A stretch of DNA of 64,000 nt from Deltaproteobacteria bacterium YD0425bin51 (lineage in GTDB: Bacteria > Desulfobacterota > Desulfobacteria > Desulfobacterales > YD0425bin51): the NCBI GenBank assembly GCA_002753225.1, contig PDZS01000001.1, positions 282,381 to 346,380 of the forward strand. Direction: 5' to 3'. A program made the translations under genes and the position numbers. Below the pieces are notes generated by a model. That model worked only from the letters and a program-made list of their open reading frames with translations, had not been told where the DNA came from and did no database searches. This document shows positions 1 through 8,684 of this stretch, piece by piece (the first letter of the stretch is position 1; each line of letters starts with the position of its first letter).

Positions 1-555
1 AAAGTCAAAATCCCAGATGCTTCACACAAAATGAGCGCTTATCCTTTTCAGCTTTCAGGAGGAATGAGACAGCGTGTCATGATTGCAATGGCTCTTATGC
101 TAAACCCAAATCTTATTATTGCAGATGAACCTACAACAGCTTTAGATGTTACTGTTCAGGCTCAAATTTTTGAACTTATGCGGGAGAATAGACAAGATAC
201 AACATCCATTTTCCTTATAACACATGACATGGGTGTAATATGGGATATGTGTGATAGAGTGATCGTCATGTATGCTTCAAAAATAGTTGAAGAAGGAACT
301 TTGAATGATATTTTTAAATCCCCATCACATCCATATACTAAGGGTCTTCTTGATTCTATTCCAAAATCTATAAAAAAGAGAGAAAGGCTTACATCCATAC
401 CTGGGAATGTTCCTTCCCCTTTTAACTATCCACAGGGTTGTCATTTTAGTGATAGATGTCCTTATGTTTTTGAGCGCTGTAAAATAGAAGATCCTAAATT
501 TATAAACAATACTGAGACTCATAAAGTTGCTTGTTTTAAACCGTTAGTTACATGA
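1..555 (+). CDS. dppD: Dipeptide/oligopeptide ABC transporter ATP-binding protein (partial, 5' end outside window)
   Basis: C-terminal part of a DppD/OppD-type ATPase that powers peptide (or nickel-peptide) uptake at the inner membrane. The reading frame is open from base 1, and the residues before the first ATG (position 31) continue the family pattern, so the gene starts upstream of the window. Visible are the ABC signature (LSGGMRQRVMIAMAL), Walker B (LIIADEPTTALD), the switch histidine (ITHDMG), and the C-terminal oligo-HPY region with its cysteine cluster (CHFSDRCPY...C...C), which is typical of this subfamily. The stop overlaps the start of the paired ATPase by 4 bases (ATGA), so the two are translationally coupled. 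The substrate cannot be read from the sequence. Confidence 0.93.
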   Translation, partial: KVKIPDASHKMSAYPFQLSGGMRQRVMIAMALMLNPNLIIADEPTTALDVTVQAQIFELMRENRQDTTSIFLITHDMGVIWDMCDRVIVMYASKIVEEGTLNDIFKSPSHPYTKGLLDSIPKSIKKRERLTSIPGNVPSPFNYPQGCHFSDRCPYVFERCKIEDPKFINNTETHKVACFKPLVT

Positions 556-1529
556 ATGAAAATAATAAATTATTAGAAGTAATCAATCTTAAAACTTATT
601 TTCCCATTAATCGTGGAATATTTTCTAGAACTGTTGGGTACGTCCGTGCTGTTGATGATGTTTCATTATATATTGAACCTAAAGAAACTGTAGGACTTGT
701 TGGTGAATCAGGATGTGGTAAAACAACTCTAGGAAGAACAATATTAGGTTTAGAAAAACCTAATGCTGGAAAGATTGTTTTTGATGGCAACGATATTTGT
801 TCTATTTCCAGAAAAGAAATGAGGAACCTGAGAAAGCGTATTCAAATTGTTTTTCAGGATCCTATTGCATCTTTAAATCCTAGAATGAATATATTAGATA
901 TAATCACAGAAGGGATCATTGAGTTTAATATGGTTAATGGATATTCTGATATTAAAGATCAGGCTATACGGTTACTTAATGAAGTTGGATTGGATGATAC
1001 GGCTCTATATCGTTATCCTCATGAATTTTCTGGAGGACAAAAGCAAAGGATAAATATTGCTAGGGCAATATCTTTAAAGCCAGATTTCATAGTATGTGAT
1101 GAGCCTGTAAGTGCTTTAGACGTATCTATTCAAGCGCAGGTAATAAATTTGCTGATGGATCTTCAAGATAGCCATAATTTATCCTACCTTTTTATTTCAC
1201 ATGATTTAAATATAGTAAGTCATATCGCAAATCGTGTAGCTGTTATGTACTTTGGTAAGATAGTTGAACAAGGGGAAACTGAAGAGATTATGACAAATCC
1301 TCTTCATCCTTATACTCAAACTCTTCTTGATGCTGTAATATCTCCCGGAAAATCAAGAAATAAAAAGATAAAGCTTTATGGCGATGTTTCATCATCAATG
1401 AATCCATCTGGCTGTGTTTTTAGCCCAAGATGCCCAAAAGCTTTGAGTTTATGCAGAAAAGAACCTCCAAGAGAAAAAATAATACAAACCCGTAAAGTTA
1501 TGTGTCATAATTATGGCAAAAATGATTGA
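552..1529 (+). CDS. dppF: Dipeptide/oligopeptide ABC transporter ATP-binding protein DppF/OppF
   Basis: Second ATPase of the peptide ABC importer, 325 residues, the normal length for DppF/OppF. Walker A (GESGCGKTT) lies near residue 54, followed by the Q-loop (VFQDPIASLNPR), signature (FSGGQKQRINIARA), Walker B (FIVCDEPVSALD), the switch His (ISHDLN) and the C-terminal oligo-HPY extension with CVFSPRCPKA. DppD and DppF work as a heterodimer under two permeases, which must lie upstream of the window. The end overlaps the next gene by 17 bases, suggesting a common transcript with the methyltransferase. Confidence 0.95.
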   Translation: MNENNKLLEVINLKTYFPINRGIFSRTVGYVRAVDDVSLYIEPKETVGLVGESGCGKTTLGRTILGLEKPNAGKIVFDGNDICSISRKEMRNLRKRIQIVFQDPIASLNPRMNILDIITEGIIEFNMVNGYSDIKDQAIRLLNEVGLDDTALYRYPHEFSGGQKQRINIARAISLKPDFIVCDEPVSALDVSIQAQVINLLMDLQDSHNLSYLFISHDLNIVSHIANRVAVMYFGKIVEQGETEEIMTNPLHPYTQTLLDAVISPGKSRNKKIKLYGDVSSSMNPSGCVFSPRCPKALSLCRKEPPREKIIQTRKVMCHNYGKND

Positions 1530-2130
1530 AAATATAGAAGATTATTTCAAAGGATTTATTCCTTTACGTAATTCAGTTTTTCTTGAACTTGAAAGAGAAG
1601 CAAAAAAAGAAGAGATCCCAATAATTGGCCCTTTTGTAGGTGAGCTTTTAAATATTTTAGCAACAATTATGAATGCAAAAAATATACTTGAGCTTGGAAC
1701 TGCTATTGGATATTCAACACTTTATCTGGCTTCAGCCTGCGCTAATATCGGCGGAAAAGTAACAACTATTGAAGTAAACCCAGCTCATGTTAAAAGAGCT
1801 ATTATTAACTCTCATAAGGCAGCAATGCAAGATTATGTTAAGATTATAAAGGGAGATGCTCTTACAGTAATGAAGAGTATGGATGAAGTTTTTGATTTAG
1901 TTTTTGTTGATATTGATAAGGAATATTATTTAGATATTATAGATGAATCTCATAGACTGCTAAAAAAATATGGTCTTTTAGTTGTTGATAATGTTGGCTT
2001 TAAAGATGCTATTGAGTTCAACAAAAAAATTTCTACTTCATATAATAAATGGAAAACTATTCAACTTTTTTCCCTTTTACCATTGCATTCGCCTGAAAAA
2101 GATGGGTTATGTTTTGCCATGAGGATTTAA
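1513..2130 (+). CDS. Class I SAM-dependent O-methyltransferase (family 3)
   Basis: 205-residue SAM-dependent methyltransferase of the catechol / caffeoyl-CoA O-methyltransferase family. Motif I is visible as ILELGTAIGYSTLYLA, followed by the acidic VTTIEVNP, the metal-binding DLVFVDIDKEYY and LLVVDNVGF. These enzymes are cytosolic, usually use a divalent metal and methylate a hydroxyl group; the substrate is unknown here. The start lies inside the end of dppF; a second ATG at 1522 is also possible. It is followed after 4 bases by the receiver-phosphatase gene, so the four genes probably form one transcript. Confidence 0.9.
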   Translation: MAKMIENIEDYFKGFIPLRNSVFLELEREAKKEEIPIIGPFVGELLNILATIMNAKNILELGTAIGYSTLYLASACANIGGKVTTIEVNPAHVKRAIINSHKAAMQDYVKIIKGDALTVMKSMDEVFDLVFVDIDKEYYLDIIDESHRLLKKYGLLVVDNVGFKDAIEFNKKISTSYNKWKTIQLFSLLPLHSPEKDGLCFAMRI

Positions 2131-2134
2131 TTCT

Positions 2135-3256
2135 ATGGATAAAAATAATATTACAATTATGATCGTTGATGATGAAGTTACAAATTGTATGATTCTTGAA
2201 AAGATACTTAAAAATCAAGGCTATAATATCATTATTGCAAATAGTGCTAAAGAATGTCTAAAAAAACTTTCTGCCCCTTTAATTCCAGATTTAATTCTTC
2301 TAGATATTGTAATGCCTGAAGAAGATGGATTTGAAGTTTTGGATAGATTAAAGACAAACCCATACACTAAACCCATTCCAATAATTATTATAACAGCTTT
2401 AGATGGAATAGAAGACAAAAAGAAAGGATTTGGTTTAGGGGCTGTAGATTATATTGTGAGACCATTTAATCATGATGAAGTAAAATTAAGGGTTAGAACT
2501 CATATATGTCTTGCTAGGATGCATAACTCTGTAATTGAAAATTTGTCCCTTAGATTAAATCAGCTTAAAGAGTTTCAAGAATCCATTATGGTTAAACCGA
2601 GAGACTTTCCAAATGCAAAGTTTGGAATTTATTATAAAACAGTTCATGAAGCAGGAGGAGATTTTTATGATGTAGTTGAAACAGGAAACTCGGTTTATGG
2701 ATATTTTCTTGGAGATATTTCAGGTCATGAAATCAAAACAAGTTTTATGATTCCTGTTTTAAAACTTCTTATGCAGCAATACTGTATTCCTATATATGAT
2801 CCAATAGAGAGTATGCGAATCATAAATGAAGTTTTGCTAAAGTTTTTGCCAGATGATACTTTTTTAACGGGATGCTACATAAGCCTAAACCGTAATCAGA
2901 ATAAAGTGACATTAATTACAATGGGGAACCATTATCCTGTTTACTGCAAAAAAATATCCCCCCCAACCTTATTAAAAATAACAGGTGACATATTAGGAAA
3001 ATTTAAAGACGTTGAGTTTGGACAGATTCAAATAGATGTTACACCAAAAGATAGATTTTTCATATATTCAGATGGACTTATAGAAAAGCAGGAAAAAAAT
3101 GGAGAATATGTATACTGTTATGATTATCTTGTTCAATGCATTGAAAAAACAGGAAATATGTCCATTTCAGATTGTCCACATCAAATAAATAAATTGGTTC
3201 ATCAAAAATATCCAGATATTACAGATGATATAGTAATAATGGGAATTGAAGTATAG
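2135..3256 (+). CDS. Response regulator with PP2C-type (SpoIIE/RsbU) serine phosphatase output
   Basis: 373 residues: an N-terminal receiver domain (about 5-125) with acidic pair D12/D13, phosphoacceptor D57 (LILLDIVMP) and the conserved Lys region replaced by VRPF (usually KPF), a short helical linker (about 130-150), then a PPM/SpoIIE phosphatase domain with the metal motifs AGGDFYD, GDISGH and the final DDIVIMGI. Proteins of this type (RsbU/RssB-like phosphatases) dephosphorylate an anti-sigma-factor antagonist in partner-switching pathways. No STAS or anti-sigma gene is adjacent, so the target is not evident. The RBS GAGGA lies about 10 bases before the ATG. It converges on the next gene with a 25-base gap. 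The Lys-to-Arg change may affect phosphosignalling. Confidence 0.9.
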   Translation: MDKNNITIMIVDDEVTNCMILEKILKNQGYNIIIANSAKECLKKLSAPLIPDLILLDIVMPEEDGFEVLDRLKTNPYTKPIPIIIITALDGIEDKKKGFGLGAVDYIVRPFNHDEVKLRVRTHICLARMHNSVIENLSLRLNQLKEFQESIMVKPRDFPNAKFGIYYKTVHEAGGDFYDVVETGNSVYGYFLGDISGHEIKTSFMIPVLKLLMQQYCIPIYDPIESMRIINEVLLKFLPDDTFLTGCYISLNRNQNKVTLITMGNHYPVYCKKISPPTLLKITGDILGKFKDVEFGQIQIDVTPKDRFFIYSDGLIEKQEKNGEYVYCYDYLVQCIEKTGNMSISDCPHQINKLVHQKYPDITDDIVIMGIEV

Positions 3257-3281
3257 AAGATTTGCTTGCTCAGCTATGATT

Positions 3282-4334
3282 TCATCTTATCTTATCAGAT
3301 ATTTCAGGATAAAGTTTTTTTATACATTTAGGACAAATACTGTGAGTAAATTGAGCATCAGTATGCTTGGAAACATAGGCTTCAACTTGTTCCCAGTATC
3401 CTTTATCATCTCTTATTTTTTTACAACTAGAACAAATAGGAACTATTCCTCTTAATGTTTTTATTTGTTCAATTGCTGATTGTAGTTCCTGAATAATATT
3501 TTCCCGTTCTGTCTCAAATTTTTTTCTCTCAGTAGTATCTCGTCCTATTGACTGGTATTCAATCACTTTACCATCCAAAATTATCGGAATATTTATCCAT
3601 GACTGCCAGCTAATTTGTTTATTGGCAGCTATAACTTCATGTTCATATCTATAGGATTTTTTTTCAGCGACAATTTTTTGATAAAAATTTTTAACATTTT
3701 CTCTAGAACTATCTGGTATAAGTCTAAGCCATTGAGTCCCTAATAACTCATCTCTTGTCTTACCGAAAAAATTACAATAGCCATCATTTACAAATGTTAA
3801 AGTTGTATCTGCTTTCCATCGACAAATGCAATCAGTTTGATTTTCTACCAGATTCTTATAATATTCTTCACTTTCTTTAAGTGCCTCTTCAATATTTTTA
3901 CGCTCAGTAATATCTTGTACCTGTACCAAATATCCATTGATTGATTTTCCACCAAAAAATGTAATTAAAACATCTAACCAGATAATTCCTGACCGAAATG
4001 TAGAATATAGATTCAGTTTTTTGACTTTATCAAAATCAAAGGCAACCTGATATCTAACAGGTTCGCCATTTTTAAGCTTATTTTTGTATTTGTCATCTAA
4101 ATTTGGGTCTTTAAAAAGATTAAAAAAAAATAATTCCTTTTTGTCAATAACTCCAAAAATATCCAAACATGCCTGATTTACATCTATGAGAAAACCTTTT
4201 TCATCATAGATTTCAATTGCTATTGGTGATTGCTTATAAATAGTTTGATACTTATCCAAACTCTCCTTTAAATGTTGGTTTGTTTGCACAAGTTTACTTA
4301 CCTTTTGTTCTAATTCTTCATATGTTATTTTCAT
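3282..4334 (-). CDS. Double-PAS sensory protein with C-terminal four-cysteine motif
   Basis: 350 residues with no kinase, GGDEF or other output domain. A short N-terminal coiled coil is followed by two PAS/PAC units (about 30-145 and 150-270; the PAC ends read ITERKN and TTERKK), then a helix and a C-terminal segment with CSSCKK (C301/C304) and CPKC (C334/C337). The spacing resembles a small zinc- or iron-binding knuckle. The same style of tail (IVPICSSCKKIRDDKGYW) is familiar from many Desulfobacterota PAS and response-regulator proteins, but its function is not established. It is the last gene of a minus-strand run, 9 bases after the transporter gene, and probably senses a redox or small-molecule signal in the cytosol. 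Confidence 0.85.
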   Translation of the reverse strand: MKITYEELEQKVSKLVQTNQHLKESLDKYQTIYKQSPIAIEIYDEKGFLIDVNQACLDIFGVIDKKELFFFNLFKDPNLDDKYKNKLKNGEPVRYQVAFDFDKVKKLNLYSTFRSGIIWLDVLITFFGGKSINGYLVQVQDITERKNIEEALKESEEYYKNLVENQTDCICRWKADTTLTFVNDGYCNFFGKTRDELLGTQWLRLIPDSSRENVKNFYQKIVAEKKSYRYEHEVIAANKQISWQSWINIPIILDGKVIEYQSIGRDTTERKKFETERENIIQELQSAIEQIKTLRGIVPICSSCKKIRDDKGYWEQVEAYVSKHTDAQFTHSICPKCIKKLYPEISDKIR

Positions 4335-4343
4335 TTATAAAAA

Positions 4344-7094
4344 TCAATTTAACCTTTTTGCTCTTTCAGCAAGTAATAGTTTATTAGTATTTACAAGCCT
4401 TGCCCCCAAAATAGTTGCTAAATTAAGGTAAAGTTTAGCTGAAATTCGTGGGAAGAGGCGTTGAATTCGGTTTAAGCTATCCCAGTCTATTTCAACATAA
4501 CTAATATCATCTTTTGCGATAATATCTGCTGATCTAGGACCTGGGTCAACAAGTGCTATTTCGCCAAAAACCTCACCAGCGCCAAGTGTTGCAACAATCA
4601 TTTGTTTACCTTCAAGATATGCACGAACATTTGCTGTACCTTCTAATAGTAAATACATACTCATTCCATGGTCACCATAAGTTACAGCCAGTTCATCAGC
4701 TTTTTTATTTATAACTTTACCCATTAGGATTACTTTTTTAACTTGCCAAGGTTTTAAGCCTTTAAAAAGCTTAGAATCTTGAAGCACTTCTGCTTTTAAA
4801 TTAAGAGACATCATATCCCAGATGGTTATAAGTTGAGTTGGAGATAAAAGAATTAGTGTTATGAATAAATCTCCTATTAAATTAAAGAACATGAAAATAG
4901 CTAACATAAAACCAAAATGTATTAAAGGAACAAAGTTGGATAAACAGAGAGTCATAAATCCAATCATTAAAGCTAAAGAAACAGATATTAAAGGAGTAAA
5001 TTCAGATTTTAATACTATTTCAACGCTTTTGCTCTGATTTTGCAGCCTACGCATTTCTTGGTTAAAGTGGCTCATAAGATGGATGTTATTATTTGTAGCA
5101 ATACCAATTGCGACAAATGCCACTACTGAAGTTCCAATATCTATAGGTATATTTAAAATCCCCATTATGCCAAATACTATTGTTATTGTATAAAGATTTC
5201 GAATAAGAGAAATAGCTCCTGCTTTTATGCTTATAAATAATCCTGAAATTATAAAAAATATAAATATCAAAGCAAAAAGAAGGGATTTTATTTGTCCATC
5301 AATCATAATTTTTGAAGTGTTATTTGCAAGCATATCTTCACTTATGATTTTGTATTTAAAATGTGGATTTAAATTCTTGTCTAAATAATCTCTTAATTCT
5401 GAAATTGCATTTGTTAATTCATAAGAAGTTTTTATATTATGCCTAACTAAAATATTAGCTTCACCAAAATCTTGGGTAACAAAACGTGACACTTCATAAC
5501 GATGCAAAAGAAGTAGATATTGAGCTATTAAATTTGATGATTCTGGTATTTTAAAATAGTTAGAGTTGCCATTGTTAAATTCTCTGTGCATTAAAGTAAT
5601 ATAGTCTGCAATAGATTCAGTTTTATCAAAACAGCCTTTGCCTTTCATGAAGTTTTGTAGAAGATAAATTTGTTCTAAATTTTCTGGTTTTTTAAAAGTG
5701 CCAGTAAATCCGCTTGTTATATGGATAAAAAATATACCATCTCCTGCAATTTGTTTATGAAGAATATCCCTTCTATTTTGAATATTTGATGATTTTCTAA
5801 ATAGCCCAAGTGTATTATTGTCTGATTTTAAGTAAAAGATAAAACAGCCAATGATTATTGATATAACCATAATAAAGCTAAATACGCCCCATTTTTTTTT
5901 ATTAATTAACTCACTAACCCAAAGAGCAGTTGAATGAATAATTTTTTCTATATTTTTCCCTACAGATCCAATGGATTGTGATATTTTGGATGGACCTAAA
6001 AAGCTTAGATAAACGGGTCCTATTGTAAAGGTAATAAGTGGATGTATAAAAAGCCCAAATGCTGATGAAATACAAAATTGTCTTATTATTGTAATTTTGT
6101 TTAATATAATAGATAAAAATATTAAGCATGTAGTGAAAGCAGTAAAAAATACAACAGTAGCTGATCTTACTGCCATAAAATGGACAGCCTTTTTTTTGAT
6201 CCCTGTAAATTTTATCCCTTCTGTAAATTCAGATAGCATGTGAATGTCTGCCATCGAACCTATCAATATTATTAAGGAAGGTGTAACTATAGTCAGCATA
6301 TTTAAAGGTATTTTTAAATATGCCATAAATCCTAATGTCAATATAATGCTTATTGTTAGTGTTAAGAGCGGTAGAATCGCAGATTGTATTGATCGGGTAG
6401 CTATAATTACTGTTATTATAAGTATCCATATGGACAGTGAAATAAAATTAATTAGATCTATTATTATATTTTCACTGATTTTGGCTTTGGTATAAGAATT
6501 TCCCAATTGAAAAACTGTTTCAAAATTGGATTTATTTCTTGTAAGAATTTCATCTATTTTTTTAGTAATTTCTTTTGGGAAATTATTATCTGCTTTATCT
6601 ATTGCTATGAACAAATTTATAGCTGTAGCTGTTCCATCTTTTGAAATAAGATTATTTATAATAAGAGGATTTTTCAGCGCATTATTTTTTATGTCTAGTG
6701 CTTCTTCTATGGTTTCTGGAATATTTGTAATTAGGGTTTTGAATTTTATAACATTATCCTCTCCTTCTATAGTAGGAACTGAAAATAAACTTTCAGTTCT
6801 GTTAACAAAGGGAAGTCTTTCAAGAATATTGTTTAGCTTTTCTAAAGCTTTAAGTTTTTGAGGTGAAAATAAATTTTTATCTTGAATATAGATAACTGTA
6901 ATATTATCTGTATCAAATTTTTCAATGGTTTCCTTGTAATCAGCAACTTCAGGGTCATCAGCTAATATAAGGCTTTGAGATGAAGAATCAATTTCTATTT
7001 TCCGTATCCCATAACCTGCAAAACTTGTGATAATAATGGCTAAAATAATTACAATATAAAAATACTTAACACTTAAAATCATTAGTTTTCGCAT
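4344..7094 (-). CDS. RND/MMPL-family transporter with C-terminal cyclic-nucleotide-binding domain
   Basis: 916 residues. An N-terminal membrane helix and large periplasmic loop are followed by a first block of about five helices (about 210-360), a second periplasmic loop, and a second helix block (about 610-750). This is the two-fold layout of MMPL/Patched-type RND exporters. Residues about 770-885 are a cNMP-binding (CAP_ED) domain with the phosphate-binding cassette GEVFGEIALVDPGPRSADI, including the Arg-Ser pair expected for cyclic nucleotide binding. The cargo may be lipid or a hydrophobic compound. It sits 29 bases after motB. The fusion suggests that transport is gated by cAMP or cGMP; this is inference. 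Confidence 0.88.
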   Translation of the reverse strand: MRKLMILSVKYFYIVIILAIIITSFAGYGIRKIEIDSSSQSLILADDPEVADYKETIEKFDTDNITVIYIQDKNLFSPQKLKALEKLNNILERLPFVNRTESLFSVPTIEGEDNVIKFKTLITNIPETIEEALDIKNNALKNPLIINNLISKDGTATAINLFIAIDKADNNFPKEITKKIDEILTRNKSNFETVFQLGNSYTKAKISENIIIDLINFISLSIWILIITVIIATRSIQSAILPLLTLTISIILTLGFMAYLKIPLNMLTIVTPSLIILIGSMADIHMLSEFTEGIKFTGIKKKAVHFMAVRSATVVFFTAFTTCLIFLSIILNKITIIRQFCISSAFGLFIHPLITFTIGPVYLSFLGPSKISQSIGSVGKNIEKIIHSTALWVSELINKKKWGVFSFIMVISIIIGCFIFYLKSDNNTLGLFRKSSNIQNRRDILHKQIAGDGIFFIHITSGFTGTFKKPENLEQIYLLQNFMKGKGCFDKTESIADYITLMHREFNNGNSNYFKIPESSNLIAQYLLLLHRYEVSRFVTQDFGEANILVRHNIKTSYELTNAISELRDYLDKNLNPHFKYKIISEDMLANNTSKIMIDGQIKSLLFALIFIFFIISGLFISIKAGAISLIRNLYTITIVFGIMGILNIPIDIGTSVVAFVAIGIATNNNIHLMSHFNQEMRRLQNQSKSVEIVLKSEFTPLISVSLALMIGFMTLCLSNFVPLIHFGFMLAIFMFFNLIGDLFITLILLSPTQLITIWDMMSLNLKAEVLQDSKLFKGLKPWQVKKVILMGKVINKKADELAVTYGDHGMSMYLLLEGTANVRAYLEGKQMIVATLGAGEVFGEIALVDPGPRSADIIAKDDISYVEIDWDSLNRIQRLFPRISAKLYLNLATILGARLVNTNKLLLAERAKRLN

Positions 7095-7123
7095 TTAACT
7101 GCATCTCTCCAAATTATTATTAA

Positions 7124-7897
7124 TTATCTGGCAATTGTTTCAGCAACTTTTTGGCGTTGGTATTTTATCTCAACCCTTCTATTTTGAGACCTTCCTTCTC
7201 CGGTTGAATTTGATGTAACAGGCTGAAATTCTCCATATCCAATTGCTGCTAAAAGTTTGGGATTCATCCCCATGCTGATTAAAAATCTTACAACTTCACA
7301 GGCTCTTGCAGCGGATAATTCCCAGTTTGATTCGAATTTTTCATTACTTATTGGAGTATTGTCAGTATGCCCAATAATCATAGCCGGGTATCTAAATTGA
7401 GATAGAATCTTATACACTTTCTTCATAATTTCTTTCCCCTGTTTTACCATCTTTGCTTCCCCAATAGGGAAAAGAACAAGATCAGATATCATGATAGTTA
7501 TGCCACCTTCATCTGCGACAATTCTAACTTTACCCTCTAATTGATTCAAAGCAATAATTTCCTGTACCTGACCTGCTATTTTTTCTAGTTCCATTCTGGC
7601 TTTTTTGTAAATTTGGTCGCTAAATTCGGTTTGCTCTGATGGTATTTCAGTTGGCAAAGGGATATCTGGAGTTCCTTGTTCTGGAACCTTATGAACTCCT
7701 AGAGCACTTTTCACAGATTCAAGCATTTTTTTGAAAGATTCCTGCTGGGTTGAACTTATTGCAAACATCATAACAAAAAATGCAAAAAGAAGGGTTACCA
7801 TGTCAGCATAACTTATAATCCAAATAGGAAAAGGGCTTTGTTCTTCTGGAGGCTCTTCTGGCAGGCTGTAATCATTTTCATTATCTTTTTCTGACAT
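7124..7897 (-). CDS. motB: Flagellar motor stator protein MotB
   Basis: 257 residues. The single N-terminal membrane helix carries the proton-accepting Asp (WIISYADMVTLLFAFFVMMF), followed by a linker and an OmpA/MotB peptidoglycan-binding domain (about 130-245: IIGHTDNTPI, NWELSAARA, GYGEFQPV, NRRVEI). With MotA it forms the stator that couples ion flow to flagellar rotation. The gene follows motA by 9 bases. Asp in YADM together with no obvious Na+-type signature favours protons, but ion choice cannot be decided by eye. No other flagellar genes are in the window. Confidence 0.94.
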   Translation of the reverse strand: MSEKDNENDYSLPEEPPEEQSPFPIWIISYADMVTLLFAFFVMMFAISSTQQESFKKMLESVKSALGVHKVPEQGTPDIPLPTEIPSEQTEFSDQIYKKARMELEKIAGQVQEIIALNQLEGKVRIVADEGGITIMISDLVLFPIGEAKMVKQGKEIMKKVYKILSQFRYPAMIIGHTDNTPISNEKFESNWELSAARACEVVRFLISMGMNPKLLAAIGYGEFQPVTSNSTGEGRSQNRRVEIKYQRQKVAETIAR

Positions 7898-7906
7898 ATG
7901 ACTGTT

Positions 7907-8677
7907 TTACCTTTTTGTATTTTCTCTTTTTGAAGTAGCAAGATAAATATTTAGTTTATCCCTAGTTAAACGAGGATTATCACCAGCTTTTATTGACATA
8001 ACCGCTTCAAATAATAGATTCATATTTAGAGTTTCTTTTTCGCTTCTCCTTTTTAGTTTTGCTGCCATTGGAAGAAAAATCATGTTGGCAAATATAACCC
8101 CATAGAAAGTTGTAATTAGAGCAACAGCCATTTTAGGTCCAATGCTTGCTGGATCATCAAGACCTGCTAACATCTGAATCAAACCTATTAAAGTGCCAAC
8201 CATACCAAATGCAGGGGCAAAGCCACCCATTGAACCAAATATTTCCCATCCTAATTTATGTTGTTTTTGAAGCAAAGATATTTGGGTTTGCATTACCCTG
8301 ACAATATCATGGGTGCTGACGCTATCAACTACCATTTGAAGGGCATTAGCTAGAAATGGATTTTCTGTTTCTGTTTGTGGAATAAGATTTTCAATGGAAA
8401 GAATACCATCTTTTCTTGCTTTTGTTGCAATACCAACTAATTGCTCAAGTAAATCTTCAGGTTGAGAAACTTTAAAGGTAAAAACTTTAATAAATAGTCC
8501 CATAACTTTTAAAACTTCATTCATTGGATAAGCAATAAGAGTTGAAGCAATAGTACCTCCAGCTACAATCATAAAAGAAGGCAAGTCAAGAAATAATCCT
8601 AACCCGCTGTTAAGTAGAATAGAGCCGATAATTAATGCTATTCCTGATATAATTCCAATTATAGTAGCTATATCCAT
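7907..8677 (-). CDS. motA: Flagellar motor stator protein MotA
   Basis: 256 residues, the usual length. There are four membrane segments (about 1-20, 28-50, 150-170, 180-205) and the MotA/TolQ/ExbB signature region around GSMGGFAPAFGMVGTLIGLIQ and ALITTFYGVIFANMIF. The cytoplasmic loop contains the charged residues that contact FliG. Gene order motA-motB with a 9-base gap is standard. It lies 7 bases downstream of the degenerate HD-GYP regulator, so the stator genes probably share a transcript with that gene and perhaps with sdhCAB. Confidence 0.95.
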   Translation of the reverse strand: MDIATIIGIISGIALIIGSILLNSGLGLFLDLPSFMIVAGGTIASTLIAYPMNEVLKVMGLFIKVFTFKVSQPEDLLEQLVGIATKARKDGILSIENLIPQTETENPFLANALQMVVDSVSTHDIVRVMQTQISLLQKQHKLGWEIFGSMGGFAPAFGMVGTLIGLIQMLAGLDDPASIGPKMAVALITTFYGVIFANMIFLPMAAKLKRRSEKETLNMNLLFEAVMSIKAGDNPRLTRDKLNIYLATSKRENTKR

Positions 8678-8684
8678 AAAATTA

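Noticed and set aside
6526..6861. 111-residue plus-strand open frame inside the transporter gene
   Set aside because: Antisense shadow of the RND gene; no RBS, composition follows the complementary coding frame.
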